From Candidatus Nanopelagicales bacterium (GTDB taxonomy: Bacteria; Actinomycetota; Actinomycetes; S36-B12; CAIYMF01), in contig JAFIHG010000050.1 in NCBI GenBank assembly GCA_017848795.1, positions 94,449-158,448 on the forward strand: DNA of 64,000 bases, given 5' to 3'. Every line of letters begins with the position of its first letter. Position 1 is the stretch's first letter. The notes under the pieces were generated by a model. It searched no databases. It had not been told where the DNA came from and was given only the letters and a program-made list of their open reading frames with translations. Below, one piece after another: positions 48,118-56,105 of the stretch. Position numbers and translations under genes: made by a program.

Positions 48118-48444
48118 TCAGTTCTCGGGGTCGGCGGAGGTGACGGCGGTGATGCTGGTCTCCACGGAGCGGACCGTCGCCGTCCCACCGCTGACCCGGA
48201 CCTCCCGGATGGTCGTGAGGATCCGGGTGCGTACGAGCTCGCTGCAGGTCTCGTCCCCGTACGCCCGCGCGACGCGGGCCTTCACGAGCCGCTCGATGTG
48301 GTGCTCCTGCAGGCAGGGCGCGCACTCGTCGAGATGCTCCACGATCTTGGCGCGGTCGAGCGCCGTGTCCTCGCCGTCCAGGTAGGCGTCGAGCGCCTCG
48401 AGGACGTCGCGGCAGTCGACCTCGTGCGGCTGCCCGCAGCTCAC
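48118..48444 (-). CDS. rsrA: RsrA-type zinc anti-sigma factor (mycothiol system)
   Basis: A 108-residue ZAS-family anti-sigma factor. The zinc-site residues fall at C11, H37, C41 and C44, the same positions as in Streptomyces coelicolor RsrA. Oxidation of these cysteines releases SigR; reduction by thioredoxin restores binding. The C-terminal 60 residues are variable. Its start overlaps the sigR stop by four bases, so the two proteins are made in step. Confidence 0.95.
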   Translation of the reverse strand: MSCGQPHEVDCRDVLEALDAYLDGEDTALDRAKIVEHLDECAPCLQEHHIERLVKARVARAYGDETCSELVRTRILTTIREVRVSGGTATVRSVETSITAVTSADPEN

Positions 48445-49079
48445 GACGCACCTCCCGTCGGTACGAGTCCGCGCTCTCGCGCGTAGTCACCGAGCAGGTC
48501 GCGCAGCAGTCGACGGCCGCGGTGCAGCCGCGACATCACGGTCCCGATCGGGGTGCCCATGATCTGCGCGATCTCCTTGTACGAGAACCCCTCGACGTCG
48601 GCGAGGTAGACCGCGATGCGGAAGTCCTCGGGGATCGCCTGCAGCGCGTCCTTGACGTCCGAGTCCGGCAGCCGGTCGAGCGCCTCCGCCTCGGCGGAAC
48701 GCAGCCCGACCGAGGTGTGCGCCTCGGCGCGCGCCATCTGCCAGTCCTCCACCTCGTCGGTGTTGGTCTGCTGCGGCTGACGCTGCTTCTTGCGGTAGTT
48801 GTTGATGAACGTGTTGGTGAGGATCCGGAACAGCCACGCCTTCAGGTTGGTACCGGGCTGGAACTGTCCGAACGCGGAGTACGCGCGCAGGTACGCATCC
48901 TGCAGCAGGTCCTCCGCATCGGCCGGGTTGCGCGTCATGCGCATCGCTCCGGCGTAGAGCTGGTCCAGGAACGGCAGGGCGTCGCGCTCGAAGCGGGCAG
49001 CGCGCTCCTCGGGAGTCTCGTCCGCAGGTGCGCGGTCGGTCGACTCCTCGATCTCGGGCACCTGCGACGGTTTGCTCAT
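48441..49079 (-). CDS. sigR: ECF sigma factor SigR
   Basis: A 212-residue ECF sigma factor for thiol-oxidative stress. Region 2 holds [14 protein letters not shown] and [20 protein letters not shown]; region 4 holds [19 protein letters not shown]. The frame stays open upstream of ATG 49079, and a GTG at 49190 with a GGAGG site would add 37 residues. This resembles the stress-induced long isoform SigR' of Streptomyces. A SigR-type promoter lies just before that GTG. It forms an operon with rsrA. Confidence 0.95.
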   Translation of the reverse strand: MSKPSQVPEIEESTDRAPADETPEERAARFERDALPFLDQLYAGAMRMTRNPADAEDLLQDAYLRAYSAFGQFQPGTNLKAWLFRILTNTFINNYRKKQRQPQQTNTDEVEDWQMARAEAHTSVGLRSAEAEALDRLPDSDVKDALQAIPEDFRIAVYLADVEGFSYKEIAQIMGTPIGTVMSRLHRGRRLLRDLLGDYARERGLVPTGGAS

Positions 49080-49231
49080 CAGGTCCGACCCTACTCGTCC
49101 CTCCGGCGCCTGGCCCGCGCCGCCACCAGTGGGCGAGAGCGGCCCGGTCGTCGGTTCGGCGAGGTCGGTCCCTCGGGTCAGGACGAGCACAGTACCTCCG
49201 TGCCGTACGCGGGTTCTTCCGGACTGTCGAG

Positions 49232-49261
49232 CCAACGCCGCAGCGCCTGGCACGCATTCCC
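49232..49261 (-). promoter_or_regulatory. SigR-type autoregulatory promoter of sigR
   Basis: On the minus strand GGGAAT (49256-49261) and GTTGG (49232-49236) are 19 bases apart, the known SigR/SigH promoter form. Transcription would start about 35 bases before GTG 49190, so the long isoform could be made from it. It overlaps the intergenic region after the hydrolase gene. Confidence 0.75.
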
Positions 49262-49279
49262 CGGGGCGACGGCGCCGGG

Positions 49280-49921
49280 TCAGCGCTGCACGGCGCGAGC
49301 TCGCTCGACGGCCCGCAAGGCCGCACCGACGACGACCTTGTCGGCCTCGGGCTGACCGCGACCGCGCACCCGCAGCGAGTGGTCGGCCCCTGGCACCGCG
49401 AAGAGCTCCGCGTGCGCCGGGTCGAGCTCGGACAGGACCTGCTCCCCCGACCCGAACGCGTCGCGTTCGCCCTGCACGAGGGTCACCGGCCGGTCGCCGA
49501 GCAGTGCGAGCTCGCCGCGGCGGACCGCGAGCGCGGCCGCCGCACGGTCCGGGTCCTTGCGGCTCGCCGGTGGGCACAGCGGGAAGGCGAGCAGCAGCGC
49601 ACCGTCCGCCTCCACCGCTGCGGCCGTACGGCACGCGACGCGGGCACCGGTGCTGCGACCGCCGACGACCAGCGGCAGGCCCGCGAGGTCGCCCGTGCGC
49701 AGCCCGGCGAGCACCTGGATCCACGCGTCGTCGAGCGACGCAGCCGGTGCGGCGACGCGCCGACCGGCGAGCACCCAGGGCTGATCCACCAGCACCACCG
49801 TCGTCCCCGAGCCGGGAAGTTCCCGGGCGATGGCCTGCAGGTCCGCGGTGTCGACACCGCGGCCGGCGCCGTGCCCGAGCACCAGCGCGGCGCCCGGGCG
49901 GGCGGCCGCGAACAGGTGCAC
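49280..49921 (-). CDS. alpha/beta-hydrolase of the KANL3/Tex30 type
   Basis: A 213-residue small alpha/beta hydrolase. The oxyanion block is V-L-G-H-G-A-G (about 15), the nucleophile elbow is G-G-R-S-T-G-A-R (about 88-95), and the final catalytic His is in G-A-D-H-S-L (about 182). GTG 49921 is the only standard start, but the frame continues upstream through [12 protein letters not shown], which looks like genuine protein. A rare start near 49960 is therefore possible. SRAP precedes it on the same strand. Confidence 0.82.
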   Translation of the reverse strand: MHLFAAARPGAALVLGHGAGRGVDTADLQAIARELPGSGTTVVLVDQPWVLAGRRVAAPAASLDDAWIQVLAGLRTGDLAGLPLVVGGRSTGARVACRTAAAVEADGALLLAFPLCPPASRKDPDRAAAALAVRRGELALLGDRPVTLVQGERDAFGSGEQVLSELDPAHAELFAVPGADHSLRVRGRGQPEADKVVVGAALRAVERARAVQR

Positions 49922-49962
49922 CCGCGCCGCCCCGCGGCTGGTGCCGACCTCGAAGGTGCGGT

Positions 49963-50754
49963 TCAGAACAGCATCCCCTCCGCACTGCCGAGCACCTCGT
50001 CGTCGGGAAGCTGCTCGATCAGTTCGGGCCCGTTGTTGCGGACGTTGTTGACAGCGGTCGACACCGGATACGCGGCGAGCATGCCGGGGGCAGCCGGGAC
50101 GAGCAGCGACGTCAGCGCATCGGCGTCAGCGCTGCCGTCGCGGTCCGGATCGAGCCACTGCGTCCAGCCTTCCCGCGCGACCAGCAGCGGCATCCGGTCG
50201 TGGATCCGTCCGAGCGTGTCCGGCGCGTCGGTGGTCAGGACGGTGACCGTCGCCAGCCACGCCCGCGGATCGTCCTCGTCCCTGGTGGGGTCGCGCCAGA
50301 ACTCGTACAGCCCCGCCATCGCGAGGGTCGATCCGTCCTTGCTGTGGATGTAGAAAGGTTGCTTGAGCGGTTTGCCGTTCTTGCCCTTCGGGCCGTCCGG
50401 CGGCGCCCACCACTCGTAGTAACCGTCAGCCGGCAGCAGCGCCCGGCGGCGGGCGAACGCCCTGCGGAACGCGGGCTTGCTCGCGGCCGTCTCCTGCCGG
50501 GCGTTGATCATGCGAGAGCCGATCGATGGGTCCTTGGCCCAGGACGGTACGAGTCCCCATCGCATCACCCGCAGCTGTCGGGTCGGCGGCACGTCGGGCT
50601 CCGCCTCGCGAGGACGACGCGCCACCACGGCGTAGACCTCCTTGGTCGGCGCCACGTTGTAGTCGGGTGGCAGCTCGGTGTCCGGCCCCTGCTCCGCCTC
50701 GAACTCGGCCACCAGGTCATGGACGTTCTGGCTCTGCGCATACCTTCCGCACAC
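49963..50754 (-). CDS. SRAP domain DNA-protein crosslink protein (HMCES/YedK-like)
   Basis: A 263-residue SRAP protein. The catalytic Cys is residue 2, directly after the start (V-C-G-R-Y-A), so this start is certain. Supporting residues are N-V-A-P-T (about 35), A-R-Q-E-T (about 90), Y-Y-E-W and H-D-R-M-P. It covalently captures abasic sites in single-stranded DNA and protects them. It is divergent from the rsgA leader; in many actinobacteria aroA lies between SRAP and rsgA, but here it is missing. Confidence 0.93.
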   Translation of the reverse strand: MCGRYAQSQNVHDLVAEFEAEQGPDTELPPDYNVAPTKEVYAVVARRPREAEPDVPPTRQLRVMRWGLVPSWAKDPSIGSRMINARQETAASKPAFRRAFARRRALLPADGYYEWWAPPDGPKGKNGKPLKQPFYIHSKDGSTLAMAGLYEFWRDPTRDEDDPRAWLATVTVLTTDAPDTLGRIHDRMPLLVAREGWTQWLDPDRDGSADADALTSLLVPAAPGMLAAYPVSTAVNNVRNNGPELIEQLPDDEVLGSAEGMLF

Positions 50755-50799
50755 GCCCCCAGCCTGCCGCATCGGCCCGTTCGGGACGGGGCGCGCCGT

Positions 50800-50805
50800 T
50801 AGGCT
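50800..50805 (+). promoter_or_regulatory. -10 box of the rsgA transcript
   Basis: TAGGCT is seven bases before a GTG at 50813, matching the leaderless pattern seen elsewhere in the window. Confidence 0.55.
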
Positions 50806-50812
50806 CGACGGC

Positions 50813-50860
50813 GTGCGGCAGGACTCGGTGCGCGACGCGGACCCGACGGCATCGGCGTGA
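50813..50860 (+). CDS. 15-residue leader ORF coupled to rsgA
   Basis: GTG 50813 opens a 15-codon frame (MRQDSVRDADPTASA) whose TGA overlaps the rsgA GTG (GTGA). rsgA has no ribosome-binding site, so re-initiation from this leader could drive it. It may be a trace of the aroA gene that normally precedes rsgA. Confidence 0.45.
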   Translation: MRQDSVRDADPTASA

Positions 50861-51930
50861 GCGTACGGCGCAGCGACTGGGACGAGGACGACGTACGCGT
50901 GCGGCCCGGACGCCGCAAGGCCCGGCCGCGCAGCAAGGACCGACCCGAGCACGCCGGCGCCGTCCCCGGCTTCGTCACGGCGGTCGACCGCGGCCGCTTC
51001 ACCGTCGTCCCCGGCGACCCGCACGAGCACACCCACCCGCCGGCGCTGTACGCGGTGAAAGCACGCGAACTGGGACGCAAGGGGGTGGTCGTCGGGGACC
51101 GGGTCGACCTCGTCGGTGACGTCAGCGGGGCGACCGACACGCTGGCCCGGATCGTGCGGGTGCACCCACGTACCCATCTGCTTCGCCGCACCGCCGACGA
51201 CGACGACCCGGTGGAGCGGGTGCTCGTCGCGGGCGCCGACCAGCTCGTCGTCGTCGCAGCCGTTGCCGACCCCGAGCCGCGACCCCGGCTGATCGACAGG
51301 TGCCTGGTGGCCGCGTACGACGCCGGTCTGGACCCACTGCTCGTGGTGACGAAGAGCGACCTGCGCGGAGCCGCCGAGCTGCTCGAGCTGTACGCCGCGC
51401 TCTCCGTTCCTCACGTCGTGCTCGGCCGAGAGGCCTCCGGCATCACGGGGCTCGACCTGCTGCGCACCGCGCTTGTCGGTCGGGTGTCGGTGCTGGTCGG
51501 GCCGTCGGGGGTCGGCAAGTCGACCCTCGTCAACGCGCTCGTGCCCGACGCGGACCGTACGACCGGTCGCGTGAACCGGGTGACCGGCCGCGGTCGCCAC
51601 ACCTCGACCAGTGCGGTCGCGCTGCCGCTGCAGCCCTCCGGCTGGGTCATCGACACGCCCGGCGTCCGGTCCTTCGGCCTCGCGCACGTCGCACCGGCAT
51701 CACTGCTCGACACCTTCCCCGACCTGGCCGCCGGGGCGGCGCAGTGCCCCCGCGGCTGCACGCACGATGAGCCGGAGTGCGCCCTGCCCGAGTGGGTGGC
51801 CTCGGGCGCCGCGGGGCCCGCCGGCGCGGCGCGGCTCGACTCCTTCCACCGCTTGCTGCGCGCATTGCGCGGTCAGGACGAGGTCACCGGGGCGGGTCCG
51901 GTCGAACCACCGGACGGGGACGGCGGCTGA
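50857..51930 (+). CDS. rsgA: ribosome small-subunit-dependent GTPase RsgA
   Basis: A 357-residue circularly permuted GTPase that checks 30S maturation. Order is an OB-fold (about 40-110), then G4 V-V-T-K-S-D-L, then G1 G-P-S-G-V-G-K-S-T-L, G3 D-T-P-G-V and a C-terminal zinc finger with C-P-R-G-C-T-H-D-E-P-E-C. The N-terminus is basic and extended. The GTG start has no Shine-Dalgarno sequence; a leader ORF overlaps it. The stop overlaps the antiporter start (TGATG). Confidence 0.96.
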   Translation: MSVRRSDWDEDDVRVRPGRRKARPRSKDRPEHAGAVPGFVTAVDRGRFTVVPGDPHEHTHPPALYAVKARELGRKGVVVGDRVDLVGDVSGATDTLARIVRVHPRTHLLRRTADDDDPVERVLVAGADQLVVVAAVADPEPRPRLIDRCLVAAYDAGLDPLLVVTKSDLRGAAELLELYAALSVPHVVLGREASGITGLDLLRTALVGRVSVLVGPSGVGKSTLVNALVPDADRTTGRVNRVTGRGRHTSTSAVALPLQPSGWVIDTPGVRSFGLAHVAPASLLDTFPDLAAGAAQCPRGCTHDEPECALPEWVASGAAGPAGAARLDSFHRLLRALRGQDEVTGAGPVEPPDGDGG

Positions 51931-53144
51931 TGGACCTGCTCACCTCGCTGCTGTGGATCGCGGTCGTGTTCGTCGTCGCCCCGGTACTTGCCGCGCTGGT
52001 CCCGCGCCGGCTCGTCCCGGAGGTGGTGCTGCTGCTGGTCGGCGGTGTCGTGATCGGACCGTACGTGCTGGGGCTCGCCGCCAGCGACAGCACGATCACG
52101 ACGCTGCACGACTTCGGCGTCGGCCTGCTGTTCCTGCTCGCCGGCTACCACATCGAGGTGCGGGAGCTGACCGACCGCGCCGGGCGCCGCGCGCTGGTGA
52201 CCTGGGCGGTGTGCATCGCGGTCGCGGTCGGCGTCGTGGCCCTGGTCGGCGTGTTCCACGAGATCTCCGCCGGCGTCGTCGTCGCCATCGCACTGACCTC
52301 GACCTCGCTCGGCACGCTGCTGCCGATCCTGCGCGATCGTGGCCTGCTCGGCGGCCCGTTCGGGTCCGCCGTGATGCGCCACGGCGCGTACGGGGAGCTC
52401 GGACCGATCGTCGCGATGGCGCTGCTGCTCGGCAGCCGCGGCACGGTGCTCTCCCTGATCGTGCTGCTCCTTTTCGGACTGCTGGCCTTCGCCCTGGCGT
52501 TCCCCTCGGGATGGGTACGGCGCGGGGAGTCCTGGCTGCTGCGGGCCGTCGACGAGGGCTCGCGCACCACCGCGCAGACGACGGTACGGCTGACCGTGCT
52601 GCTGCTCCTGGTGCTCGGCACGCTCGCGGTCGCGTTCGACCTCGACGGCATCCTCGGGGCGTTCTCGGCCGGCCTGGTGCTGCGGCAGTTCGTCCCGCGG
52701 GGCAGCGAGGTCCTCGAGGCCCGGCTCGACGGACTCGCGTTCGGGTTCTTCATCCCGGTCTTCTTCGTGACGTCCGGCATGGCCATCGACCCCGCCGCCG
52801 TCGGCGCGGCGCCCGGCCTGCTCATCGCGTTCGTCCTGACGATCCTGCTCGCGCGTGGGGTGCCCGTGCTGCTCGCCGCGCGTACCCAGAAGGACCCGTC
52901 CGGGCGCGCACAGTTCACCGGCCGGGAGAGCGTGCAGATCGCGCTGTTCGGCGCGACCGGCTTGCCGATCATCGTCGCCGTCACCGCCATCGCCGTCAGC
53001 ACCGGCGAGATGACCAGCGCCACCGCCTCGGTGCTGGTCACCGGCGGCGCGGTCACCGTGCTGCTGCTGCCGCTCGCCGCGACACTGCTGGGACCGGCGC
53101 GCACCTCCCCGGCGGTCCCGGCCACGGGTCAGCAGCCGGCCTGA
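51930..53144 (+). CDS. cation:proton antiporter (CPA2/KefB-like)
   Basis: A 404-residue membrane protein with about 12 helices. The family pattern is seen in R-R-L-V-P-E-V-V-L-L-L-V-G-G, F-G-V-G-L-L-F-L-L-A-G-Y and I-L-G-A-F-S-A-G-L-V-L-R. There is no C-terminal TrkA-N domain, so it is the bare transporter. It exchanges Na+ or K+ for protons. ATG 51930 overlaps the rsgA stop. Confidence 0.9.
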   Translation: MDLLTSLLWIAVVFVVAPVLAALVPRRLVPEVVLLLVGGVVIGPYVLGLAASDSTITTLHDFGVGLLFLLAGYHIEVRELTDRAGRRALVTWAVCIAVAVGVVALVGVFHEISAGVVVAIALTSTSLGTLLPILRDRGLLGGPFGSAVMRHGAYGELGPIVAMALLLGSRGTVLSLIVLLLFGLLAFALAFPSGWVRRGESWLLRAVDEGSRTTAQTTVRLTVLLLLVLGTLAVAFDLDGILGAFSAGLVLRQFVPRGSEVLEARLDGLAFGFFIPVFFVTSGMAIDPAAVGAAPGLLIAFVLTILLARGVPVLLAARTQKDPSGRAQFTGRESVQIALFGATGLPIIVAVTAIAVSTGEMTSATASVLVTGGAVTVLLLPLAATLLGPARTSPAVPATGQQPA

Positions 53145-53151
53145 CGGCTGC

Positions 53152-53649
53152 TCAGCCGAGCGGTTGACTGCCGGGCACGGTGCTGCGTACCACCGGCTCC
53201 CACACCGCGCGGGCACCGGAGTCACCGGCGCGTACCGTCCACACCACCGCCGCGACCGCCGCGAGCACGGTCACCACGGCCCACACCCGTACGACCGAGC
53301 TGCGCCGCGGCGCGCGGGACGCTCCTCGCGGGCCGCTCGACCGGTCGGCCCACCACAGCAGCGCGGAGAAGAACAACAACGCGAGCACGAACCACGGCAA
53401 CCAGCGCGCCACGGCGACGTGCGCGGCCGGCGTACCGACCCGCGTCGCGAGCGCCTCGCCACTGGCTCTCGCCACGAACGCCGACACCGTGGCGAGCAGG
53501 TTGACGGCGACGACCAGCCCGCCGTACGTGCGATCCCACCTGGGTACCAGCGCGACGGCGGCGCTCCCCACTGCACCGAGTGGGACCAGCACGACCACCG
53601 CGTGCACCACGAGCGCATGCACCGGCAACCCTGCGACGGTGTCGAACAC
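53152..53649 (-). CDS. DUF2231 membrane protein
   Basis: A 165-residue protein with four transmembrane helices and the DUF2231 signature L-P-V-H-A-L-V-V-H-A-V-V-V-L-V-P near the N-terminus. The two histidines recall heme-binding membrane proteins, but this is not shown. GTG 53649 is preceded by GGGGAGG. It is convergent with the antiporter (7 bases) and divergent from the HisN-like gene. Confidence 0.88.
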   Translation of the reverse strand: MFDTVAGLPVHALVVHAVVVLVPLGAVGSAAVALVPRWDRTYGGLVVAVNLLATVSAFVARASGEALATRVGTPAAHVAVARWLPWFVLALLFFSALLWWADRSSGPRGASRAPRRSSVVRVWAVVTVLAAVAAVVWTVRAGDSGARAVWEPVVRSTVPGSQPLG

Positions 53650-53720
53650 AGCGGACCTCCCCTGGCTGGCGCGCGCCACAGTACGTCGACGGCCGCGGCG
53701 GGCCGCGGATGGCCGCCGGT

Positions 53721-53726
53721 TACGTT
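53721..53726 (+). promoter_or_regulatory. leaderless promoter of the HisN-like gene
   Basis: TACGTT is six bases before GTG 53733; there is no Shine-Dalgarno sequence. Confidence 0.6.
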
Positions 53727-53732
53727 GCTCGG

Positions 53733-54527
53733 GTGACCGAGTACGAGGACGAGCTGGCATTCGCGCACACCGTGCTGGACCGCGCGGACGCGATCACCAT
53801 GGCGCGATTCGGGGCAGCGGACCTGCGGGTGGAGACGAAGCCCGACCTGACGCCGGTCAGCGACGCCGACCGCGAGGTGGAGCGGGCGGTACGCGAGCTG
53901 GTGTCCGATCTCGGAAGCGGGGACGGAGTGCTCGGTGAGGAGTACGGCGAGCACCTCGGGACGAGCGGGCGGCGCTGGGTCGTCGACCCGGTGGACGGCA
54001 CGAAGAACTTCGTCCGCGGCGTACCCGTGTGGGCGACCGTGCTGGGACTGCAGGACGCATCCGGCGAGATGGTCGTCGGTGCGGTGTCCGCCCCGGCGCT
54101 CGGGCGCAGGTGGTGGGCCGCGCTCGGCGGGGGCGCCTGGCTGCGCGAACCGGGACGCTCGGCGCCGCGCCGGCTGCAGGTGTCGGCCGTTGCCGCGCTG
54201 GACCATGCCTTCCTCTCCGGCGCCGGCGCCGGTTCCTGGTACGCCGCCGGGCGCGGTGAGCAGTACGAGGAACTGCAGCGGAAAGTCTGGCGTACCAGGG
54301 GGTTCGGAGACTTCTGGAGTCACGTACTGGTGGCGGAAGGAGCGGTGGACATCGGACTCGACCCGGTCCTGAACCTCTACGACGTGGCCGGCGTCTCGCT
54401 GATCGTGACCGAGGCAGGTGGCCGGTTCTCCGGCCTCGACGGCATCGACGGTCCGGACCAGGGAAGCGGGGTCTCGACCAACGGGCTGCTCCACGAGGCG
54501 ACCCTGCAGATCCTCAACGCCACTTGA
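53733..54527 (+). CDS. hisN: inositol monophosphatase family / histidinol-phosphatase (HisN-like)
   Basis: A 264-residue Mg-dependent, Li-sensitive phosphatase. Metal-binding motifs are G-E-E-Y-G (about 68), D-P-V-D-G-T-K-N-F (about 88-96) and L-Y-D-V-A-G (about 214). The W-S-H-V-L-V-A-E-G-A-V-D segment is also typical. The closest class is HisN histidinol-phosphatase, which in actinobacteria is often near rsgA, as here. A generic inositol monophosphatase cannot be excluded. The start follows from the -10 box six bases upstream. Confidence 0.85.
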   Translation: MTEYEDELAFAHTVLDRADAITMARFGAADLRVETKPDLTPVSDADREVERAVRELVSDLGSGDGVLGEEYGEHLGTSGRRWVVDPVDGTKNFVRGVPVWATVLGLQDASGEMVVGAVSAPALGRRWWAALGGGAWLREPGRSAPRRLQVSAVAALDHAFLSGAGAGSWYAAGRGEQYEELQRKVWRTRGFGDFWSHVLVAEGAVDIGLDPVLNLYDVAGVSLIVTEAGGRFSGLDGIDGPDQGSGVSTNGLLHEATLQILNAT

Positions 54528-54532
54528 CCCTT

Positions 54533-54597
54533 CGCGTGTCCCTGCTCGAAACGTCGTCAACTCGCGCAGTTGACGACGTTTCGAGCAGGGACACGCG
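54533..54597. repeat. 65-nt perfect palindrome, copy 2 (likely bidirectional terminator)
   Basis: Two perfectly complementary 30-base arms enclose a CGCGC loop. The outer 25 bases of each arm equal those of the element at 3297-3361, while the centre differs. It lies five bases after the hisN stop and 22 bases before a convergent DUF202 stop. Confidence 0.9.
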
Positions 54598-54619
54598 GAC
54601 TGGAGGGGGTCGGGGTCGG

Positions 54620-54961
54620 TCAGAAGGTGCCGCGGGCGATGGCCACCAGTTCGGTGAGCGCCAAGAGCACCGTCAGCAGGGCGAGCGCGAACGGGGCCGT
54701 GCCACCCCGGGAGCGGGGGCGCAGCGCGATCCCTGCGTCGTGCCGGTAACGCCCACGGCTCTCGAAGAAGATCCACGCCGTGACGGCGACCGCGGCCACC
54801 ACCGGTACGAGGCTCACGACTCCGAGCCGGCCGAAGGTGAGCCTGGCGAGGATCAGCGACGAGGCGAGCAGCGACAAGGCGGTGCGCTGCCAGGCAAGTG
54901 CGGTGCGTTCGTTCTGCACCCCGTCCGGTGCGGGGCCGTCGGTCGAGGCCGGCGCCGTCAC
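54620..54961 (-). CDS. DUF202 membrane protein (second copy)
   Basis: A 113-residue protein with three helices and the DUF202 signature N-E-R-T-A-L-A-W-Q-R-T-A-L-S. It resembles its neighbour's N-E-R-T-F-L-A-W-I-R-T-S. The role of DUF202/YidH proteins is unknown. GTG 54961 overlaps the neighbour's stop. It is the last gene of a four-gene overlapping membrane operon. Confidence 0.85.
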   Translation of the reverse strand: MTAPASTDGPAPDGVQNERTALAWQRTALSLLASSLILARLTFGRLGVVSLVPVVAAVAVTAWIFFESRGRYRHDAGIALRPRSRGGTAPFALALLTVLLALTELVAIARGTF

Positions 54962-55314
54962 CGCAGGGCCACCAGCAGCACCACCGCGACGAGCACCAGA
55001 GCGAAGGTCAACAGCGCGCCCAGCGCCGAGGACGGCAGGAACGTGCCCAGCCGCATCGCTCGTTCCGCCCGTGCCCAACGGACCCAGGACGCGATCGCAC
55101 ACAGGACACCGAGGACGAGCAGGACGACTGAGATCGCAAGCTTCAGCGGTGGGGCGAGGGACAACTCGATCGCCTCGACGGCGACCCCGGCGGCCAGCAG
55201 TGCGAGAGAGGTACGGATCCAGGCCAGGAACGTGCGTTCGTTGGCGAAGCTGAAGCGGTAGTCCGGTTCCTGACCCTGCCCGTAGACCCAGCGCGGCCAG
55301 CGCTCCCGCGACAT
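54958..55314 (-). CDS. DUF202 (YidH-like) membrane protein
   Basis: A 118-residue protein with three helices. It has F-S-F-A-N-E-R-T-F-L-A-W-I-R-T-S-L (about 22-38), the YidH/DUF202 hallmark. ATG 55314 overlaps the upstream gene's stop, and its own stop overlaps the next DUF202 start, so translation is coupled along the operon. Confidence 0.88.
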   Translation of the reverse strand: MSRERWPRWVYGQGQEPDYRFSFANERTFLAWIRTSLALLAAGVAVEAIELSLAPPLKLAISVVLLVLGVLCAIASWVRWARAERAMRLGTFLPSSALGALLTFALVLVAVVLLVALR

Positions 55315-56105
55315 CACGCCGCACGCTCCGGTTCCCGGCGGCGGCGGACTGCCAGCCGCAGCAGCACCGGCGCGAGCAGCACCGCCCAGAGGTCGAACCA
55401 GCCGTACCCGCCGGCAGCGATGCTCGGTGGGTTGCCCATCGGCACGATCCCGGCGATCGTGTCGTACGGCATCCACTGCCACACGCCCCAGCCCGTGCCG
55501 AGCAGCTCGAGGTAGCTGACCACCAGGAACGCCCCGACGTACAGCAACGTCGAGCGCCCCCAGAGCAGAAAGCCGGCGAGGCACGCGTACCAGAACAGGC
55601 CGAGCAGGTCGGTGCGCGGCGAGACGAACGCGCCCCAGCAGGCCCAGGCACCGGCGACCAGGAGCGTCGCGACGACAGCGGCGCGGCGGTGGGCCTGCAG
55701 CACCGCGGTACGCCCGATGGCGAGCGCCGCCAGGTAGACGATCCCGTGACCCGGAGGTACGTACGCCGGTACGTGGTCGAGGCGGTAGACGTAGACGCCG
55801 AGCCAGCCAGAGAAGACGTACTCCACGAGCGTCGCGAGCACGACGACGACCACGACCTGGACCCGTACCAGCGGGGTCTCGTGGCGCAGCCACCACAGCA
55901 ACAGCGCCCAGGTCAGCGCGCCGAGCGCCAGCTGCCCGAGACCGCTCGCGCTGCGGTCGAGCCACAGCACCGAGGGGATCCACAGCAGCGCGATCGCGAT
56001 CGCGCGTCCGTTGCTCCAGACCCCCGAGCGCGCACCGCGGGCGGCGCCTGCGCGGTCGACCGCCTGCGGTGGGTCGAGGGAACCGAGGGTGCTCATGGCG
56101 ATCAC
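55314..56105 (-). CDS. polytopic membrane protein of unknown function
   Basis: A 263-residue protein with about seven transmembrane segments. The start region is GTG 56105, overlapping the AI-2E gene stop; ATG 56096 three codons on is an alternative. Conserved-looking polar residues lie in P-G-H-G-I-V-Y (about 118) and G-T-G-W-G-V-W-Q-W-M-P-Y (about 205). I do not recognise a function. It is the second gene of the AI-2E / DUF202 operon. Confidence 0.72.
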   Translation of the reverse strand: MIAMSTLGSLDPPQAVDRAGAARGARSGVWSNGRAIAIALLWIPSVLWLDRSASGLGQLALGALTWALLLWWLRHETPLVRVQVVVVVVLATLVEYVFSGWLGVYVYRLDHVPAYVPPGHGIVYLAALAIGRTAVLQAHRRAAVVATLLVAGAWACWGAFVSPRTDLLGLFWYACLAGFLLWGRSTLLYVGAFLVVSYLELLGTGWGVWQWMPYDTIAGIVPMGNPPSIAAGGYGWFDLWAVLLAPVLLRLAVRRRREPERAA

